Part shown: positions 1 to 11,963 of the stretch, in pieces
Position numbering within the stretch: position 1 is the stretch's first letter
Layout: each line of letters begins with the position of its first letter
Assembly: GCA_947458745.1 (NCBI GenBank)
Contig: CANGYQ010000008.1
Coordinates: 1-64,000 of the forward strand
DNA: 64,000 nt
Origin: Bryobacteraceae bacterium
GTDB lineage: Bacteria; Acidobacteriota; Terriglobia; Bryobacterales; Bryobacteraceae
Direction: 5' to 3'
Program-made: the position numbers and the translations under genes
The notes under the pieces: generated by a model
Told to the model about the DNA's origin: nothing
Database searches by the model: none
The model's input: only the letters and a program-made list of their open reading frames with translations

Positions 1-588
1 CCCAACAACTTTACGCTGGGCAAGCGCAAGATTGAGGTGGTGCGGCAAAGCGATGATCCGCGTTTCAGCCTCTATCGTGAGAATGCGATCTGGGCGGTGG
101 GTAACGTGGTGTTCGCCTCCGTGCACGTCATCGGCAGCAACAACAACTGGGGCCGCAATGCGGAACAGGATGCCGAATACACGGCCCGCAATCTGGCGAA
201 CCTGTACTGGATCCGGACGGCGTTTGCCTTGGCCCGGGACGGCAACTTTGATGGCGTGTTTCTGGTGATGCAGGCGGATATGGAATGGGATCTGGCGGCC
301 ACGGCGTATGAGCGGCTAGGCTTTAACGACACGATCGTCGTCCTTTCGCAGGAAGTGCAGGCCTTCAAGAAGCCGGTCCTGCTGACGAATGGCGATACCC
401 ACTATCTGAGAATTGACAAGCCGCTGCGTGGACTCCGGTCCAACCGCCGGTTGGAGAACTTCACGCGTGTACAGAACTTTAGCGATCTGGACGCACACTG
501 GTTGAAAGTCCGCGTGGAGCCAGCCAACCCGAATCTGTTTGTCGTCGAGCAGGTAGTGGTGCCGGAGAACGTGTTCGTCCATCCGTAA
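1..588 (+). CDS. Secreted metallophosphoesterase-like protein, C-terminal part
   Basis: The reading frame is open from the first base, so the gene begins upstream of the window and only about 195 C-terminal residues are seen. The stretch GSNNNWGR, followed by a helix rich in Asn/Arg and then NGDTHYLRIDKPL, matches the C-terminal half of a bacterial calcineurin-like phosphoesterase family in which the GD(T/S)H motif supplies a metal ligand. The N-terminal metal-binding motifs would lie upstream and cannot be checked. It converges with the peptidase gene on the other strand. Family assignment is moderately sure; the substrate is unknown. Confidence 0.6.
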   Translation, partial: PNNFTLGKRKIEVVRQSDDPRFSLYRENAIWAVGNVVFASVHVIGSNNNWGRNAEQDAEYTARNLANLYWIRTAFALARDGNFDGVFLVMQADMEWDLAATAYERLGFNDTIVVLSQEVQAFKKPVLLTNGDTHYLRIDKPLRGLRSNRRLENFTRVQNFSDLDAHWLKVRVEPANPNLFVVEQVVVPENVFVHP

Positions 589-632
589 GCGGGTGCCTGC
601 GGACGGCAAGAAACGCGCGGTGGATGGTAGCG

Positions 633-677
633 CGTGAGTCAGTTGGTCCGCCCCGGGACAGCCGGGGCGGACACTCA
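633..677. terminator. Perfect GC-rich hairpin between convergent genes
   Basis: Bases 646-656 pair perfectly with 662-672 (11 bp, loop 657-661), and the outer arms CGTGAGT (633-639) and ACTCACG (671-677) can form a competing extension. There is no T-run on either strand, so this would be a U-less or Rho-assisted terminator for the two converging genes. The position supports a terminator role; the mechanism is inferred. Confidence 0.45.
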
Positions 678-694
678 CGTGAGGCTCGCCGGGC

Positions 695-3127
<2,433 letters not shown>

Positions 3128-3128
3128 G

Positions 3129-4049
3129 TTAGTCTCCCTCGGCAAATCCATGTTGACGGCGGTGGTGGGGTCCGTCGAACGCCTTGGTCGACTTAAAAAG
3201 TTCGTGTCGGCCGTCTCCCGCCTCGTCTTTCACTTTGGCTTCGAAGGCGCGCAGTTCCGCCGTGGTCATCGGCTTGAATTCACGCGCCAACTTCAGGTCG
3301 GCATTGAGCTGCGCCATGGAAGTGACGCCGACCACTTGGGTAGTGACAGGCTGACTGAGGCAGTAGCGATAACACTGCTCGGCATTCAAGCCCAGGTGAG
3401 AAATCAAACGGCCTTCGGGGTGTCCGCCGGCCAAGCCTTTCATGCCGATGATGCCGACGTGGCGTTCGAGACACTTGGGCATCACTTCCTTCTGGAAGCT
3501 GCGGTAGAAGGCGTCGAGCACGTTGTTGGGCATTTGCGCGCTGTCCCAATCGAAGGGCTTAGACAGCATCTTCAGGTGGATGCGCGGGTCCTTGTGGCCG
3601 GTGAAGCCGATGAAGCGGACCTTGCCCGCCTTCTTGGCTTCGAGCGCGGCCTTCATGCCACCTTTTTCGAAGATCCAGTCGGGATCGTTGTCGTAGACGC
3701 ATTCGTGGAACTGCCACAGGTCCAGGTGATCGGTCTTCAAGCGGCGGAGCGAATCGTCGAGGCACTTCATCGACCCGGCGTAGTCGCGCTCGCAGTTCTT
3801 GGTCATCAGAAAGACCTGCTTGCGCTTGCCGTCGACGGACAGCGCCTTGCCCATCACTTCTTCGGAGTGGCCGTCATGGTAGTCCCAGGCGTTATCGAAG
3901 AATGTCATGCCGCCGTCGATCGCGGCATGCATGATGCGGATCGCCTCCGGCTCCTCCTTTACCGCGCCGATATGCCAGCCCCCCAGACAGAGGGCGGAAA
4001 CAGAGACGCCGGTGCGCCCCAAAACACGAGTGGGAATACCGTTGGCCAT
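3129..4049 (-). CDS. Aldo/keto reductase
   Basis: An NAD(P)H-dependent oxidoreductase of 306 residues. The AKR tetrad is visible: Asp and Tyr in FFDNAWDYHDGHSEE, Lys in VFLMTKNCE and His in DLWQFHECV. The N-terminus has the usual RVLGRTGVSVSALCLGGW strand. There is no signal peptide, so it is cytoplasmic. It is the first gene of a two-gene operon with the S9 peptidase and is divergent from the DUF362 gene, with only 20 bases between the two start codons. A TATAAT box lies 6 bases upstream of the ATG and no Shine-Dalgarno is seen. The substrate cannot be read from sequence. Confidence 0.88.
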   Translation of the reverse strand: MANGIPTRVLGRTGVSVSALCLGGWHIGAVKEEPEAIRIMHAAIDGGMTFFDNAWDYHDGHSEEVMGKALSVDGKRKQVFLMTKNCERDYAGSMKCLDDSLRRLKTDHLDLWQFHECVYDNDPDWIFEKGGMKAALEAKKAGKVRFIGFTGHKDPRIHLKMLSKPFDWDSAQMPNNVLDAFYRSFQKEVMPKCLERHVGIIGMKGLAGGHPEGRLISHLGLNAEQCYRYCLSQPVTTQVVGVTSMAQLNADLKLAREFKPMTTAELRAFEAKVKDEAGDGRHELFKSTKAFDGPHHRRQHGFAEGD

Positions 4050-4055
4050 AGGCGG

Positions 4056-4063
4056 ATTATACT
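4056..4063. promoter_or_regulatory. Shared bidirectional -10 element
   Basis: The sequence ATTATACT reads as TATACT on the plus strand (4058-4063) and as TATAAT on the minus strand (4061-4056). Each hexamer ends exactly 6 bases before the ATG of its own gene (4070 plus, 4049 minus), so transcripts would begin at or next to the start codon. No good -35 is seen on either side; it would lie inside the opposing gene. Confidence 0.55.
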
Positions 4064-4069
4064 CGTTTC

Positions 4070-5206
4070 ATGCTCACCAACCGACGTCAGGTACTGCAAA
4101 GTTTAGTCGGCGCGCTCACTGTGCGCGAGTTGATGGAAGGTGCCCAGGTGGCGGCCAAGCAGGCGCCGTCGAAGCTGGCCATGCCCGGCCCCTATCGTGG
4201 CCGCGTGGTCCGCGTGAACCATGGCGGGTCGATCATCTCCGGCCAGTATCAGGCTGAACCCGTGCAGCAGATGATGCGCCGCGGCATGATGGAGCTGACC
4301 GGCGCTCCGGATTGGCAGTCCGCCTGGAAGGTGTTTGTCCAGCCCGGCGACGTGGTGGGCATCAAGCTGAATCCGGTGGGTCAACCGCATGTGATCTCCG
4401 ATGCGACGGTGGTGCGCGAAGTGATCGCCGGTCTGGAAGCAGCGGGCGTGAAGCGCCGCGACATCGTGGCGTATGACCGGTACCGCGACCAGTTCTTCCA
4501 AGCCGGTTTCGACAAGTGGCTACCCGAAGGCGTCCGCATCCTGAACGCCGCCCCGACGTACGACAACATCCAACTGGGCATGTACGCCAATACGCCGAAC
4601 GTGACCGGCTACGATCCGGACCACTACATGGAAATGGCGCTCACCCGGCCCGATGTCGACCTGAACCACCCCGGCGCCCGCCGCAGCTTTGCCGCGAAGT
4701 TCATCACCAAGGAAGTGAACAAGCTGATCAACCTGCCGCTGCTGAAAGATCACCAATCGGCGGGCGTCACGCTGGCGCTGAAGAACCTGTCGCACGGCCT
4801 GGTGAACAACGTCAGCCGCAGCCACTCCACCGCATCGCTCAACGCCTGCGGTGCCTTCATCCCGGCGGTGGTCTCCATTCCCACCATCCGCAACAAGGCC
4901 GTGCTGCACATCATGGACGGCATCAAGGCGCTCTACCACGGCGGCCCGGGAGCTCGCCCCCAGTTCGTGTGGGAGCACAAGACGATGTTCTTCGCGTCCG
5001 ATCCGGTGGCGCTCGATCACATCGGCTGGCAGGAGTTGGATGAGAAGCGCCTGGCGGTCGGCCGCCTGAAGCTGGCTGATGAACTGCCGGACAAGTTCTC
5101 GACGTTTGTGCGCAAGCAGCCGGAGCATGTGGAGATGGCGGGCGCGCTGGGATTGGGCGAGTGGGATCTGAAGAAGATCGATGTGCGGCGGTTGAAGCTG
5201 GGGTAG
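4070..5206 (+). CDS. DUF362 domain-containing protein
   Basis: A protein of 378 residues with the DUF362 fold signature: VGIKLNPVGQPHVISD near residue 100, an Asp-Arg-Tyr rich strand after it, and a conserved NKLINLPLLKDH segment. The family is sometimes fused to or encoded near iron-sulfur proteins, but its reaction is not established. The N-terminus (MLTNRRQVLQSL) resembles a short Tat-like signal with twin Arg, so export is possible. The start is supported by the -10 element 6 bases upstream and by the lack of an alternative ribosome site. No cysteine cluster is present, so no Fe-S cluster is predicted here. Confidence 0.75.
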   Translation: MLTNRRQVLQSLVGALTVRELMEGAQVAAKQAPSKLAMPGPYRGRVVRVNHGGSIISGQYQAEPVQQMMRRGMMELTGAPDWQSAWKVFVQPGDVVGIKLNPVGQPHVISDATVVREVIAGLEAAGVKRRDIVAYDRYRDQFFQAGFDKWLPEGVRILNAAPTYDNIQLGMYANTPNVTGYDPDHYMEMALTRPDVDLNHPGARRSFAAKFITKEVNKLINLPLLKDHQSAGVTLALKNLSHGLVNNVSRSHSTASLNACGAFIPAVVSIPTIRNKAVLHIMDGIKALYHGGPGARPQFVWEHKTMFFASDPVALDHIGWQELDEKRLAVGRLKLADELPDKFSTFVRKQPEHVEMAGALGLGEWDLKKIDVRRLKLG

Positions 5207-5241
5207 CGGGGGCGCAAGGCGCAGGAAGGTCGGTTGCGAAG

Positions 5242-6264
5242 ATGTTCTGCCTCATGGCGACGTCGGCTTGGCGGCTTGCCTTACTGTTTCTTGGCCTATC
5301 GGGCATCATCCTGGGCAGTTGGGCTGATACGCCCCGGGGAATTGACCTCACCAAGCTCCGGCACTTTCCGCTTGAGAAGGTCAGGGCTGCCGACATCGAG
5401 CACGAAGAGACCTTCACCTTTGATGGGATAACCGCCACGGACCTTCGAGAGACGAACGAAGTACGCTTGTCAGGCCGCGGGACCACCGGGAGGACTTGGG
5501 TGGTCTATCTCCGTTATATAAGCCACATTTGGAAGGGCGATCTGGACGGCAATGGTCAAACCGATTACGTTCTGTATTCCAACGGACCGCTGATGAATGG
5601 TAGCCGGACACCAGTCTTTTCGATCTCCATTTTGCTGATGGACCAAGAGAGAATGCCTGTTCCCTTCTTGGCGCCCATGTACGACCCGCCGGAAGCGGCG
5701 GGTGTCCCGAACGTGGTTGACCTGGACAATGACGGCCGGGCGGAGCTCGCTGTCAGCACCTATGATGAGAATCCTTCGGACCCAAAGGTTGGTCCACTCT
5801 GCTCGGGCCACTGGGTCACCCAACTTTATCGCTTTGAGGGGATGGCGGTTCGCGAGTTTCGTGGGCGACTAGGAGGAATTAATTTCCCGTTGATCCACAA
5901 CTGGACCTACCGGGAAACGGAGTGTGCCGACTCCGGGCAACCGGAGACGCAGATTCAGCCGGCACAGCTACGCGACGGGAGCACAGACCGAACCTATGCC
6001 ACGACGACATTAAGTGAGCAACCCAGTGATGGGGCACAGGAATTTGTCATCGCGCCAGTAAACGGATGCCACGAAATCTGGCCGCTTGTTGTTGTTTGGG
6101 ATCAGAAAACCGAACTAACCATCACGTTCATGATTCTTTATAACGATCGAATGGCTGGCCTCGCCCGCTCACTATGGGAAAGACGTTCCCGATTAGACCT
6201 TCGAGGCGTCAGCCCCGGCGTTTTTTCCGAGCGATGTAATGTGAATTTGGTTTGGGCTAGGTGA
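5242..6264 (+). CDS. Secreted protein with FG-GAP/EF-hand-like repeats, function unknown
   Basis: A predicted secreted protein of 340 residues. The start at 5242 gives a signal peptide (MFCLMATSAWRLALLFLGLS...GSWADT) with AGGAAGG about 12 bases upstream; an ATG at 5254 is an alternative. Two calcium-loop-like segments, GDLDGNGQTDYVLY and VDLDNDGRAELAVS, resemble FG-GAP repeats of extracellular beta-propellers. The rest is not recognised. Base composition is somewhat less GC-rich than its neighbours. It follows the DUF362 gene by 35 bases on the same strand and may be read through from it. Confidence 0.6.
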   Translation: MFCLMATSAWRLALLFLGLSGIILGSWADTPRGIDLTKLRHFPLEKVRAADIEHEETFTFDGITATDLRETNEVRLSGRGTTGRTWVVYLRYISHIWKGDLDGNGQTDYVLYSNGPLMNGSRTPVFSISILLMDQERMPVPFLAPMYDPPEAAGVPNVVDLDNDGRAELAVSTYDENPSDPKVGPLCSGHWVTQLYRFEGMAVREFRGRLGGINFPLIHNWTYRETECADSGQPETQIQPAQLRDGSTDRTYATTTLSEQPSDGAQEFVIAPVNGCHEIWPLVVVWDQKTELTITFMILYNDRMAGLARSLWERRSRLDLRGVSPGVFSERCNVNLVWAR

Positions 6265-6332
6265 GGCATCCCGGCTCAGCCGTAGCGAACTGCTGCGGAT
6301 GATCTGAATCCGCTCCGGAGGCGAGTCGGCTC

Positions 6333-7325
6333 CTACCCCGCCCGCGCCACCAAATCCGAGACCGGGCCCAGCAGTTGCGCCCTTGATGTGTCCGCTGGCC
6401 GCGAGGTGAGTAGGACGCAGGTGAGGCGTTTGGCGGGGTCGTGCCAGGTGACGGTGCCGGTGGAGCCGAAGTGGCCCCAGGTCTGAGCCGAGCAGGTCTG
6501 GCCGAAGCGGGAGGCTGCGTTGGGTTGCGAGTTTAGCGCCCAGCCCAGTCCCCAGGCTTCATTCAAACCGGCGGTCTTGAACGTCACCATTTCACGCCGT
6601 TGCGTGCGGAAGCTTTCGACAAAGCGGGCGATGTCGCGGACGGTGGAGTGCGCGCCGCCCCAAGGGGCACCAAGGTCTCGCCAGTAGGGGGTGTTCCAGT
6701 CAAAGCTCGTCACCTCCGGCACTTCGCAGCGGGCCATCGCACTGACCGGGCGGCCGCCGAGCCCGAGCGAGGTATCTTTCATGGCCAGCGGTTCAAAGAC
6801 GCGCTGCCGCAGCCAGTCCCGGAATGGCATCTTCGTTACCCGCTGCGCGATCTCGGAGGCCAGCAGGATGCCCATACTCTGGTAGCTGACGCGCGTGCCC
6901 GGCTCAAACAGTAGCTTCGCCTTGCACGCACCCGCGACAAAGTCGGCTAGCGGCGCGTGGCGTTGGCGGAGGGCCGTGTTGTCCGGCACCATGTCCGGGA
7001 GCCCTGAGGTGTGCGTCAGCAGATGCCGCACCAGGATCTTGTCGTGCACCAGTTCCGGAATGTACTGCTTCACGGGTGCGTCGAGCTTGAGGCCCGGCAC
7101 CTCCAGCACGGCGGCCACGGTCATCGGCTTGGTGATGGAGGCGATCAGGAACGGCGTCTCCACTTTGGCCTTACCGTGAGCGAACACGTGCTCTGATTGG
7201 TCTTGCCGGACCAGGAGCGCCGCGGATTCAACGCCGCTTGAAGCGATCAGCTTTTCTGCTTCAGCCAGGCGGTCTTTTTGTAGGGCAGCCGCCAAAGCAG
7301 GCAGCAACTGGCGGCGGGTGATCAT
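6333..7325 (-). CDS. Beta-lactamase family serine hydrolase (class C fold)
   Basis: A hydrolase of 330 residues in the beta-lactamase/D-Ala-D-Ala peptidase/esterase superfamily. The active-site motifs are SITK (Ser-X-X-Lys) in FLIASITKPM, a Tyr-X-Ser in SYQSMG and HFG-S-TG near the C-terminus as the KTG-equivalent. Probable substrates are cell-wall peptides or esters rather than antibiotics. The N-terminus carries twin Arg (MITRRQLLPAL) but the hydrophobic stretch is short. It lies 33 bases downstream of the ThuA gene on the same strand and is likely co-transcribed. A TACACT box 8 bases before the ATG could also give it its own promoter. Confidence 0.85.
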   Translation of the reverse strand: MITRRQLLPALAAALQKDRLAEAEKLIASSGVESAALLVRQDQSEHVFAHGKAKVETPFLIASITKPMTVAAVLEVPGLKLDAPVKQYIPELVHDKILVRHLLTHTSGLPDMVPDNTALRQRHAPLADFVAGACKAKLLFEPGTRVSYQSMGILLASEIAQRVTKMPFRDWLRQRVFEPLAMKDTSLGLGGRPVSAMARCEVPEVTSFDWNTPYWRDLGAPWGGAHSTVRDIARFVESFRTQRREMVTFKTAGLNEAWGLGWALNSQPNAASRFGQTCSAQTWGHFGSTGTVTWHDPAKRLTCVLLTSRPADTSRAQLLGPVSDLVARAG

Positions 7326-7358
7326 GGTTGAATAGTGTATCGCGCCGCGCGGAAGAAG

Positions 7359-8051
7359 CTAGTTTCGCCCCGCCGCCCACAGAATGGCATTGCGGACCAG
7401 GCGCTGGAAGTTGGGGTTGCGGTGGGCGTTTTCGTCGTGGCCCAGTTGCAGATAAACGATGCGCGCCTTGGGATGCAGGCCGATCCAGGCAATGGGGCCA
7501 TCGGCGGTGGGATTGTCGGTGCGGAGCAACACTTGGACTTTGGGCGAGATCCACATATTCTTGTAGGTCTCGTCATGGATGATAAAGTCGTCCACGCCTT
7601 CGGTGACCGGATGCTTCTTGACGACCGACACCTTCACTTGCTCGTCGTGCTTGTAGGTAGACAGCGGCGTTTCCGGCGCGAAGCGGTAGCGGCCGCCCAC
7701 CAACTCTTCCGAATACCAGGGCCACTGGCTGTGGCTGCAGATGGCATGGTGCAGCACGACGATTCCTTTGCCCGCATCCGCAAACGCCTTCAAGTTGGCC
7801 CGGCGCGCGTCGTCCATCTCTGGCACCATGTCATAGAGCACGGCGACGTCGTAGCGCTTGGAGACATCCTTGCGGAAAGCCACCGGATGGGGGTCGACGT
7901 TGGGGGCCAGGCGGGGGTCGTCGAAAGCCGTGTAGAAGGCCGGGTGGTGATCGTGGCCGCCGGTGACCACTAGGGTCTTCACGGGCTGGGCCAGCAGCGG
8001 AGCACTCATCAGGACTAGCGCGAGCCGAAGTTGAGGCAGCATATGCTGCAT
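7359..8051 (-). CDS. ThuA domain protein
   Basis: A secreted protein of 230 residues with the ThuA (trehalose-utilisation, class I amidotransferase-like) fold. The signal peptide (LPQLRLALVLMSAPLLAQ) is followed by KTLVVTGGHDHHPAFY, a mid-domain VLYDMVPEMDD, and GIVVLHHAIC and FIIHDETYKNMW segments typical of the family. The start may be 8051 or the ATG at 8042; neither has a strong Shine-Dalgarno. ThuA proteins are frequent beside DUF1080, PSD1 and DUF1501 genes in Acidobacteria and Planctomycetes, as here. The family is tied to sugar metabolism, but the reaction is unproven. Confidence 0.85.
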   Translation of the reverse strand: MQHMLPQLRLALVLMSAPLLAQPVKTLVVTGGHDHHPAFYTAFDDPRLAPNVDPHPVAFRKDVSKRYDVAVLYDMVPEMDDARRANLKAFADAGKGIVVLHHAICSHSQWPWYSEELVGGRYRFAPETPLSTYKHDEQVKVSVVKKHPVTEGVDDFIIHDETYKNMWISPKVQVLLRTDNPTADGPIAWIGLHPKARIVYLQLGHDENAHRNPNFQRLVRNAILWAAGRN

Positions 8052-8114
8052 TCTATCCGCCCGCCAGCAACTCTGCGGCGGCCCCAGGGGCTAGCATCCG
8101 GCGAACTGCTGGAA

Positions 8115-8123
8115 TAGTATAGT
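8115..8123 (+). promoter_or_regulatory. Putative leaderless -10 box of the PSD1 gene
   Basis: TAGTAT (8115-8120) ends 6 bases before the ATG at 8127; an overlapping TATAGT ends 3 bases before it. No Shine-Dalgarno lies between. The same spacing is seen before several other genes in this window. Confidence 0.4.
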
Positions 8124-8126
8124 TTC

Positions 8127-10499
8127 ATGCAATCCGTACAGCAAGCGATGCGCCGACAGGCTTGGCCCATGTTCGCGGTGGCGGTTACGGCGCTGCTACC
8201 AGCGATTCAAGCGCAGCCGGCCAGTGCGCCGCCGGCCACCGACGGCGCGGCGTTCTTCGAGTCTCAGGTGCGGCCCGTGCTGCGGAGCAACTGTCTAGCG
8301 TGCCACTCGGTGGCGACTATGAACAGCGGCCTCGCACTCGATTCCAAGGAGTCGCTGCTGTCGGGGGGCAATCGCGGGCCCGGAGCCAAGCCCGGCGATC
8401 TGCAGAGCCTCATCCTAAAGGCCGCGCGCCACGAGGATGGCCTGGCCATGCCGCCGGGGCGCAAGCTAAAGCCGGAGCAGATCGCCATTCTCGAACAGTG
8501 GGTGACGCAAGGACTGCCGGTGCCAGAGACGTTTGCCAAGGCCAAGCGCCGCCAGAGCAACCACTGGGCGTTCCAGCCCGTGCGCCGTCCGGCGGCACCC
8601 ACGGTGGCCAAAACGGATTGGGCGCGGAATCCGGTGGACACGTTTATCCTCGCCAAGCTGGAAGAGAAGAAGCTGGTGCCTTCCGCTCCGGCGGATCGGG
8701 CGGTGCTGATGCGGCGGGTGAGCCTGGATTTGACGGGGCTGCCGCCGACACCGCTCGAGTTGCGGGAGTTTCTGGCCGATACCCGTCCCGACGCTTATCA
8801 GCGTCTGGTGGACAAGCTGCTGGCTTCCCCGCACTATGGGGAACGCTGGGCGCGGCACTGGCTGGATATTGCCCGCTACGCCGATTCCGACGGCTATACG
8901 ATTGACGCTCCGCGTGACATCTGGATGTACCGGGATTGGGTGATCAATGCGCTGAATCGCGACATGCCGTTCAACCAGTTTGTGGTGGAACAAACGGCGG
9001 GCGACCTGCTGCCCAACCCCACCAACGATCAATTGATCGCCACTGGCTTCCATCGCAATACGCCCAGCAACTACGAAGGCGGCATCGATTTTGAGCAGTA
9101 TCGCGTGGAAGCCGTGGCCGACCGCGTGCAGACCACCGGGGCCGCCTTTCTGGGCTTGACGCTGGGCTGCGCGCGCTGCCATGACCATAAGTACGACCCC
9201 GTCACGCAACGTGAGTTCTATCAGATCTTCGCCTTTCTGAACAACGTGGACGAGGTAGACAAGGAAGCGGACCGGAAGTTCTTCAACAAGCCATTCCTGG
9301 AGATCGGCAACGATGCCGAGAAGAAGGCCTTCGCCGAATGGCAGCAGGCGGTGATTGTTGGGGAGACGCGCCAGCGCAAGTATCTGGAATCCGTGGTGGG
9401 CAATCCGGATATGGATGAGGGGGCCAAGGCGATCGCCAAGGAACTCGATCAACTGCGCCGCAAGAAGCCCAAGCTGCCGCGCACGATGGTGATGCAGGAG
9501 TTGCCCCAGCCGCGCGAGAGCTACATCCACCTGGGCGGTGATTTCACGCGCCACGGCAGCCGCGTGGAACCAGGCGTGCCCGCCGTGCTGCCGGCCTTGA
9601 AGATCCAGGGCCGCAAGCCCAACCGGCTCGACTTTGCTCAATGGCTGGTGGACCGGGACAATCCGCTGACGGCCCGCGTCACGGTGAACCGCACTTGGCA
9701 GAAGCTGTTCGGCAAAGGGTTTGTGGAAACCGAAAACGACTTCGGTTTGCAGGGTGATAAGCCCACGCACGCGGAGTTGCTGGATTGGCTGGCGGTGGAA
9801 TTTATGGAGCGTGGATGGAGCCAGAAGGCGCTGTTGCGCACCATCGTCACTTCGGCCACTTACCAGCAGGCATCGCGTAATCGGGCTGATGCCACAGCGA
9901 TGGACCCGGACAACCGTCTACTGGCGCGGCAGAACCGGTTGCGCCTGGATGCCGAGATCGTGCGGGATGCTTCGCTGCTTTCAAGCGGCCTGCTGTCGCG
10001 CAAAGTGGGTGGGGCTAGCGTCTACCCACCGCTGCCGCCGGGCGCTAACAGCAATACGCAGGTGCAGCGCGAATGGAAAGTAAGCCCGGGCGAGGATCGT
10101 TATCGCCGCGGCCTCTACACGTTTATCCAACGCTCCGCGCCGCACCCGGGGTTGACGGTATTTGATTCGCCGGATGCGAGCGTTACGTGCACCCGGCGGG
10201 TGCGGTCCAATACTCCGCTGCAGGCCTTGACCTTGATGAATGATGAAGCTTCGTATGAGTTTGCCACGTCACTGGCGCGGCGGATCGTGAACGAAGCGGC
10301 GGCGCCGAGTGACACCGGGCGTTTGGCCCACGGATATCTGCTGACGTTGCAGCGGGCGCCGCGGGCCGCGGAGAGCGAACGCTTTCTCCGCTTCGTCGCG
10401 CAGCGCCGGGATTCTGAGCCCACCATTAGCGAGCTGTCCCTGTGGACGTCGGTGGCGCGCGCGCTGTTGAACCTGGATGAATTCATGACGCGGGAGTAA
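8127..10499 (+). CDS. PSD1 (DUF1549/DUF1553) c-type cytochrome domain protein
   Basis: A secreted protein of 790 residues with the Planctomycete-cytochrome-C-like domain, then DUF1549 and DUF1553. A signal-like segment ends near AIQAQ. The first haem-type motif is CLACH in a region ending at [11 protein letters not shown]; a second CARCH sits in DUF1549 ([12 protein letters not shown]). The C-terminal DUF1553 has the typical [11 protein letters not shown] and [20 protein letters not shown] segments. Such proteins are nearly always next to a DUF1501 gene, as here (5-base gap). A redox or degradative role outside the cytoplasm is likely, but no reaction is established. Confidence 0.9.
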   Translation: MQSVQQAMRRQAWPMFAVAVTALLPAIQAQPASAPPATDGAAFFESQVRPVLRSNCLACHSVATMNSGLALDSKESLLSGGNRGPGAKPGDLQSLILKAARHEDGLAMPPGRKLKPEQIAILEQWVTQGLPVPETFAKAKRRQSNHWAFQPVRRPAAPTVAKTDWARNPVDTFILAKLEEKKLVPSAPADRAVLMRRVSLDLTGLPPTPLELREFLADTRPDAYQRLVDKLLASPHYGERWARHWLDIARYADSDGYTIDAPRDIWMYRDWVINALNRDMPFNQFVVEQTAGDLLPNPTNDQLIATGFHRNTPSNYEGGIDFEQYRVEAVADRVQTTGAAFLGLTLGCARCHDHKYDPVTQREFYQIFAFLNNVDEVDKEADRKFFNKPFLEIGNDAEKKAFAEWQQAVIVGETRQRKYLESVVGNPDMDEGAKAIAKELDQLRRKKPKLPRTMVMQELPQPRESYIHLGGDFTRHGSRVEPGVPAVLPALKIQGRKPNRLDFAQWLVDRDNPLTARVTVNRTWQKLFGKGFVETENDFGLQGDKPTHAELLDWLAVEFMERGWSQKALLRTIVTSATYQQASRNRADATAMDPDNRLLARQNRLRLDAEIVRDASLLSSGLLSRKVGGASVYPPLPPGANSNTQVQREWKVSPGEDRYRRGLYTFIQRSAPHPGLTVFDSPDASVTCTRRVRSNTPLQALTLMNDEASYEFATSLARRIVNEAAAPSDTGRLAHGYLLTLQRAPRAAESERFLRFVAQRRDSEPTISELSLWTSVARALLNLDEFMTRE

Positions 10500-10504
10500 G
10501 CAAG

Positions 10505-11926
10505 ATGACACCAGACGAGATACAACAACTACGCTTGGCCGGACGGACGCGGCGGCACTTGTTCCGTGATTGCGGGGTAGGCCTGGCCAAGACGGCGCTG
10601 GCGTCGCTGATGGCGGAATCAATGTTCGGCCAAAAGAGCCCGCACTTTGCCCCCAAGGCAGACCGGGTGATCTTTCTGTTCATGGCAGGCGGCCCCAGCC
10701 ACCTGGAACTACTGGATTACAAGCCCGCGCTGGTGAAGCACGATGGCCAGCCGACGCCCATGGAGATCCTGAAGGGAAAGCGGTTCGCCTTCATGGATAC
10801 GTTTTCGAAGGAGACGCCCAAGCTGCTCGGCACGCGGCGGACGTTTAAGCAGTATGGCCAGAGCGGGCAGTGGTTTTCGGATCTGGTGCCGCACATTGGG
10901 TCGATTGCGGATGACCTGACGGTGCTGCACGGCGTTTCGACGGAGAACTTCAATCACGGCCCGGCGAAGCTGTTCACCAATACCGGCTCATTCCGGCCCG
11001 GACGCCCCTCGATGGGGGCGTGGATCACTTACGGCATCGGCAGTGAGTCGCGGGATCTGCCGGGGTTTGTGGTGCTGCAATCGGGCCCGCGTGGACCGCG
11101 CGGCGGTGCGCAGCTGTGGGGCAGTGGCTTTCTGCCGACGTCTTATCAAGGAGTGCCGCTGCGTTCGGCGGGTGACCCAATTCTCAACCTGTCGAACCCG
11201 CCCGGCGTCTCAACCGCGGAGCAGAAGCAGACGCTCGACGTCGTGCGGGACTTGAACCAGATGACGCTCGATGAAACGGGCGACGGTGAAGTCGCGACGC
11301 GCATCGCGCAGTACGAGATGGCGTTCCGCATGCAGTCCAGCGGACCGGACCTGATCAACATGGCGGCGGAGAGCAAGGAAACACTGGCCATGTACGGGGC
11401 CGACCCGGGCAAGCCATCGTTTGCCAATAACTGCCTGCTGGCGCGGCGGCTGGTGGAACGCGGTGTGCGCTTTGTGCAGCTCTATCACACCGATTGGGAC
11501 CATCATGATGACATCACCAAGCCGCTCGATGCCGTAGCCAAGGAAGTGGACCAGCCGGCGGCGGCGCTGATCAAGGACTTGAAGCAGCGCGGGCTGCTGG
11601 ACCGGACGCTAGTGGTCTGGTCCGGTGAGTTCGGGCGCACGCCAATGGGCGAGGTCCGCGAGAAGGGCAAGATCGGGCGCAACCATCACATCGATTCGTT
11701 CAGCCTGTTCATGGCCGGGGGGGGCCTGAAGCCCGGTGTGGCTTACGGGGCCAGTGATGACCTGGGCTTTTCGCCGGCCGGAGAAGAGATCAAGCTGCAC
11801 GACGTGCAGGCGACGATCTTGAACCAGTTGGGCCTGGACCACCTGAAGCTGACGTTCCGCAGCCAGGGCCGCGATTTCCGGCTGACGGATGTGGGTGGGC
11901 GAGTACTGAAGGGCATCACGGGCTAG
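10505..11926 (+). CDS. DUF1501 domain protein (Tat-exported, sulfatase-like fold)
   Basis: A protein of 473 residues of the DUF1501 family, related to alkaline phosphatase/sulfatase folds. The N-terminus GRTRRHLFRDCGVGLAKTAL is a twin-arginine type signal. Conserved family segments include VIFLFMAGGPSHLELLDYKP, GRPSMGAWITYG, VVWSGEFGRTP and the C-terminal LTFRSQGRDFRLTD. It is the second gene of the PSD1-DUF1501 pair and starts 5 bases after the PSD1 stop. The function is unknown; the pairing suggests both act on the same extracytoplasmic substrate. Confidence 0.9.
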   Translation: MTPDEIQQLRLAGRTRRHLFRDCGVGLAKTALASLMAESMFGQKSPHFAPKADRVIFLFMAGGPSHLELLDYKPALVKHDGQPTPMEILKGKRFAFMDTFSKETPKLLGTRRTFKQYGQSGQWFSDLVPHIGSIADDLTVLHGVSTENFNHGPAKLFTNTGSFRPGRPSMGAWITYGIGSESRDLPGFVVLQSGPRGPRGGAQLWGSGFLPTSYQGVPLRSAGDPILNLSNPPGVSTAEQKQTLDVVRDLNQMTLDETGDGEVATRIAQYEMAFRMQSSGPDLINMAAESKETLAMYGADPGKPSFANNCLLARRLVERGVRFVQLYHTDWDHHDDITKPLDAVAKEVDQPAAALIKDLKQRGLLDRTLVVWSGEFGRTPMGEVREKGKIGRNHHIDSFSLFMAGGGLKPGVAYGASDDLGFSPAGEEIKLHDVQATILNQLGLDHLKLTFRSQGRDFRLTDVGGRVLKGITG

Positions 11927-11963
11927 CGCGGCAGCAAAGAGTGCGGGCGGGCTGCTATAAGAT

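Noticed and set aside
6333..7325. Antibiotic-resistance beta-lactamase
   Set aside because: The SxxK, Tyr-X-Ser and HxG motifs fit the broader serine hydrolase/esterase group; the YxN of true class C enzymes is not kept.
8466..9770. Open frame of about 434 codons antisense to the first PSD1 gene
   Set aside because: No domain, no start signals; the opposite strand has both haem motifs and DUF1549 motifs.
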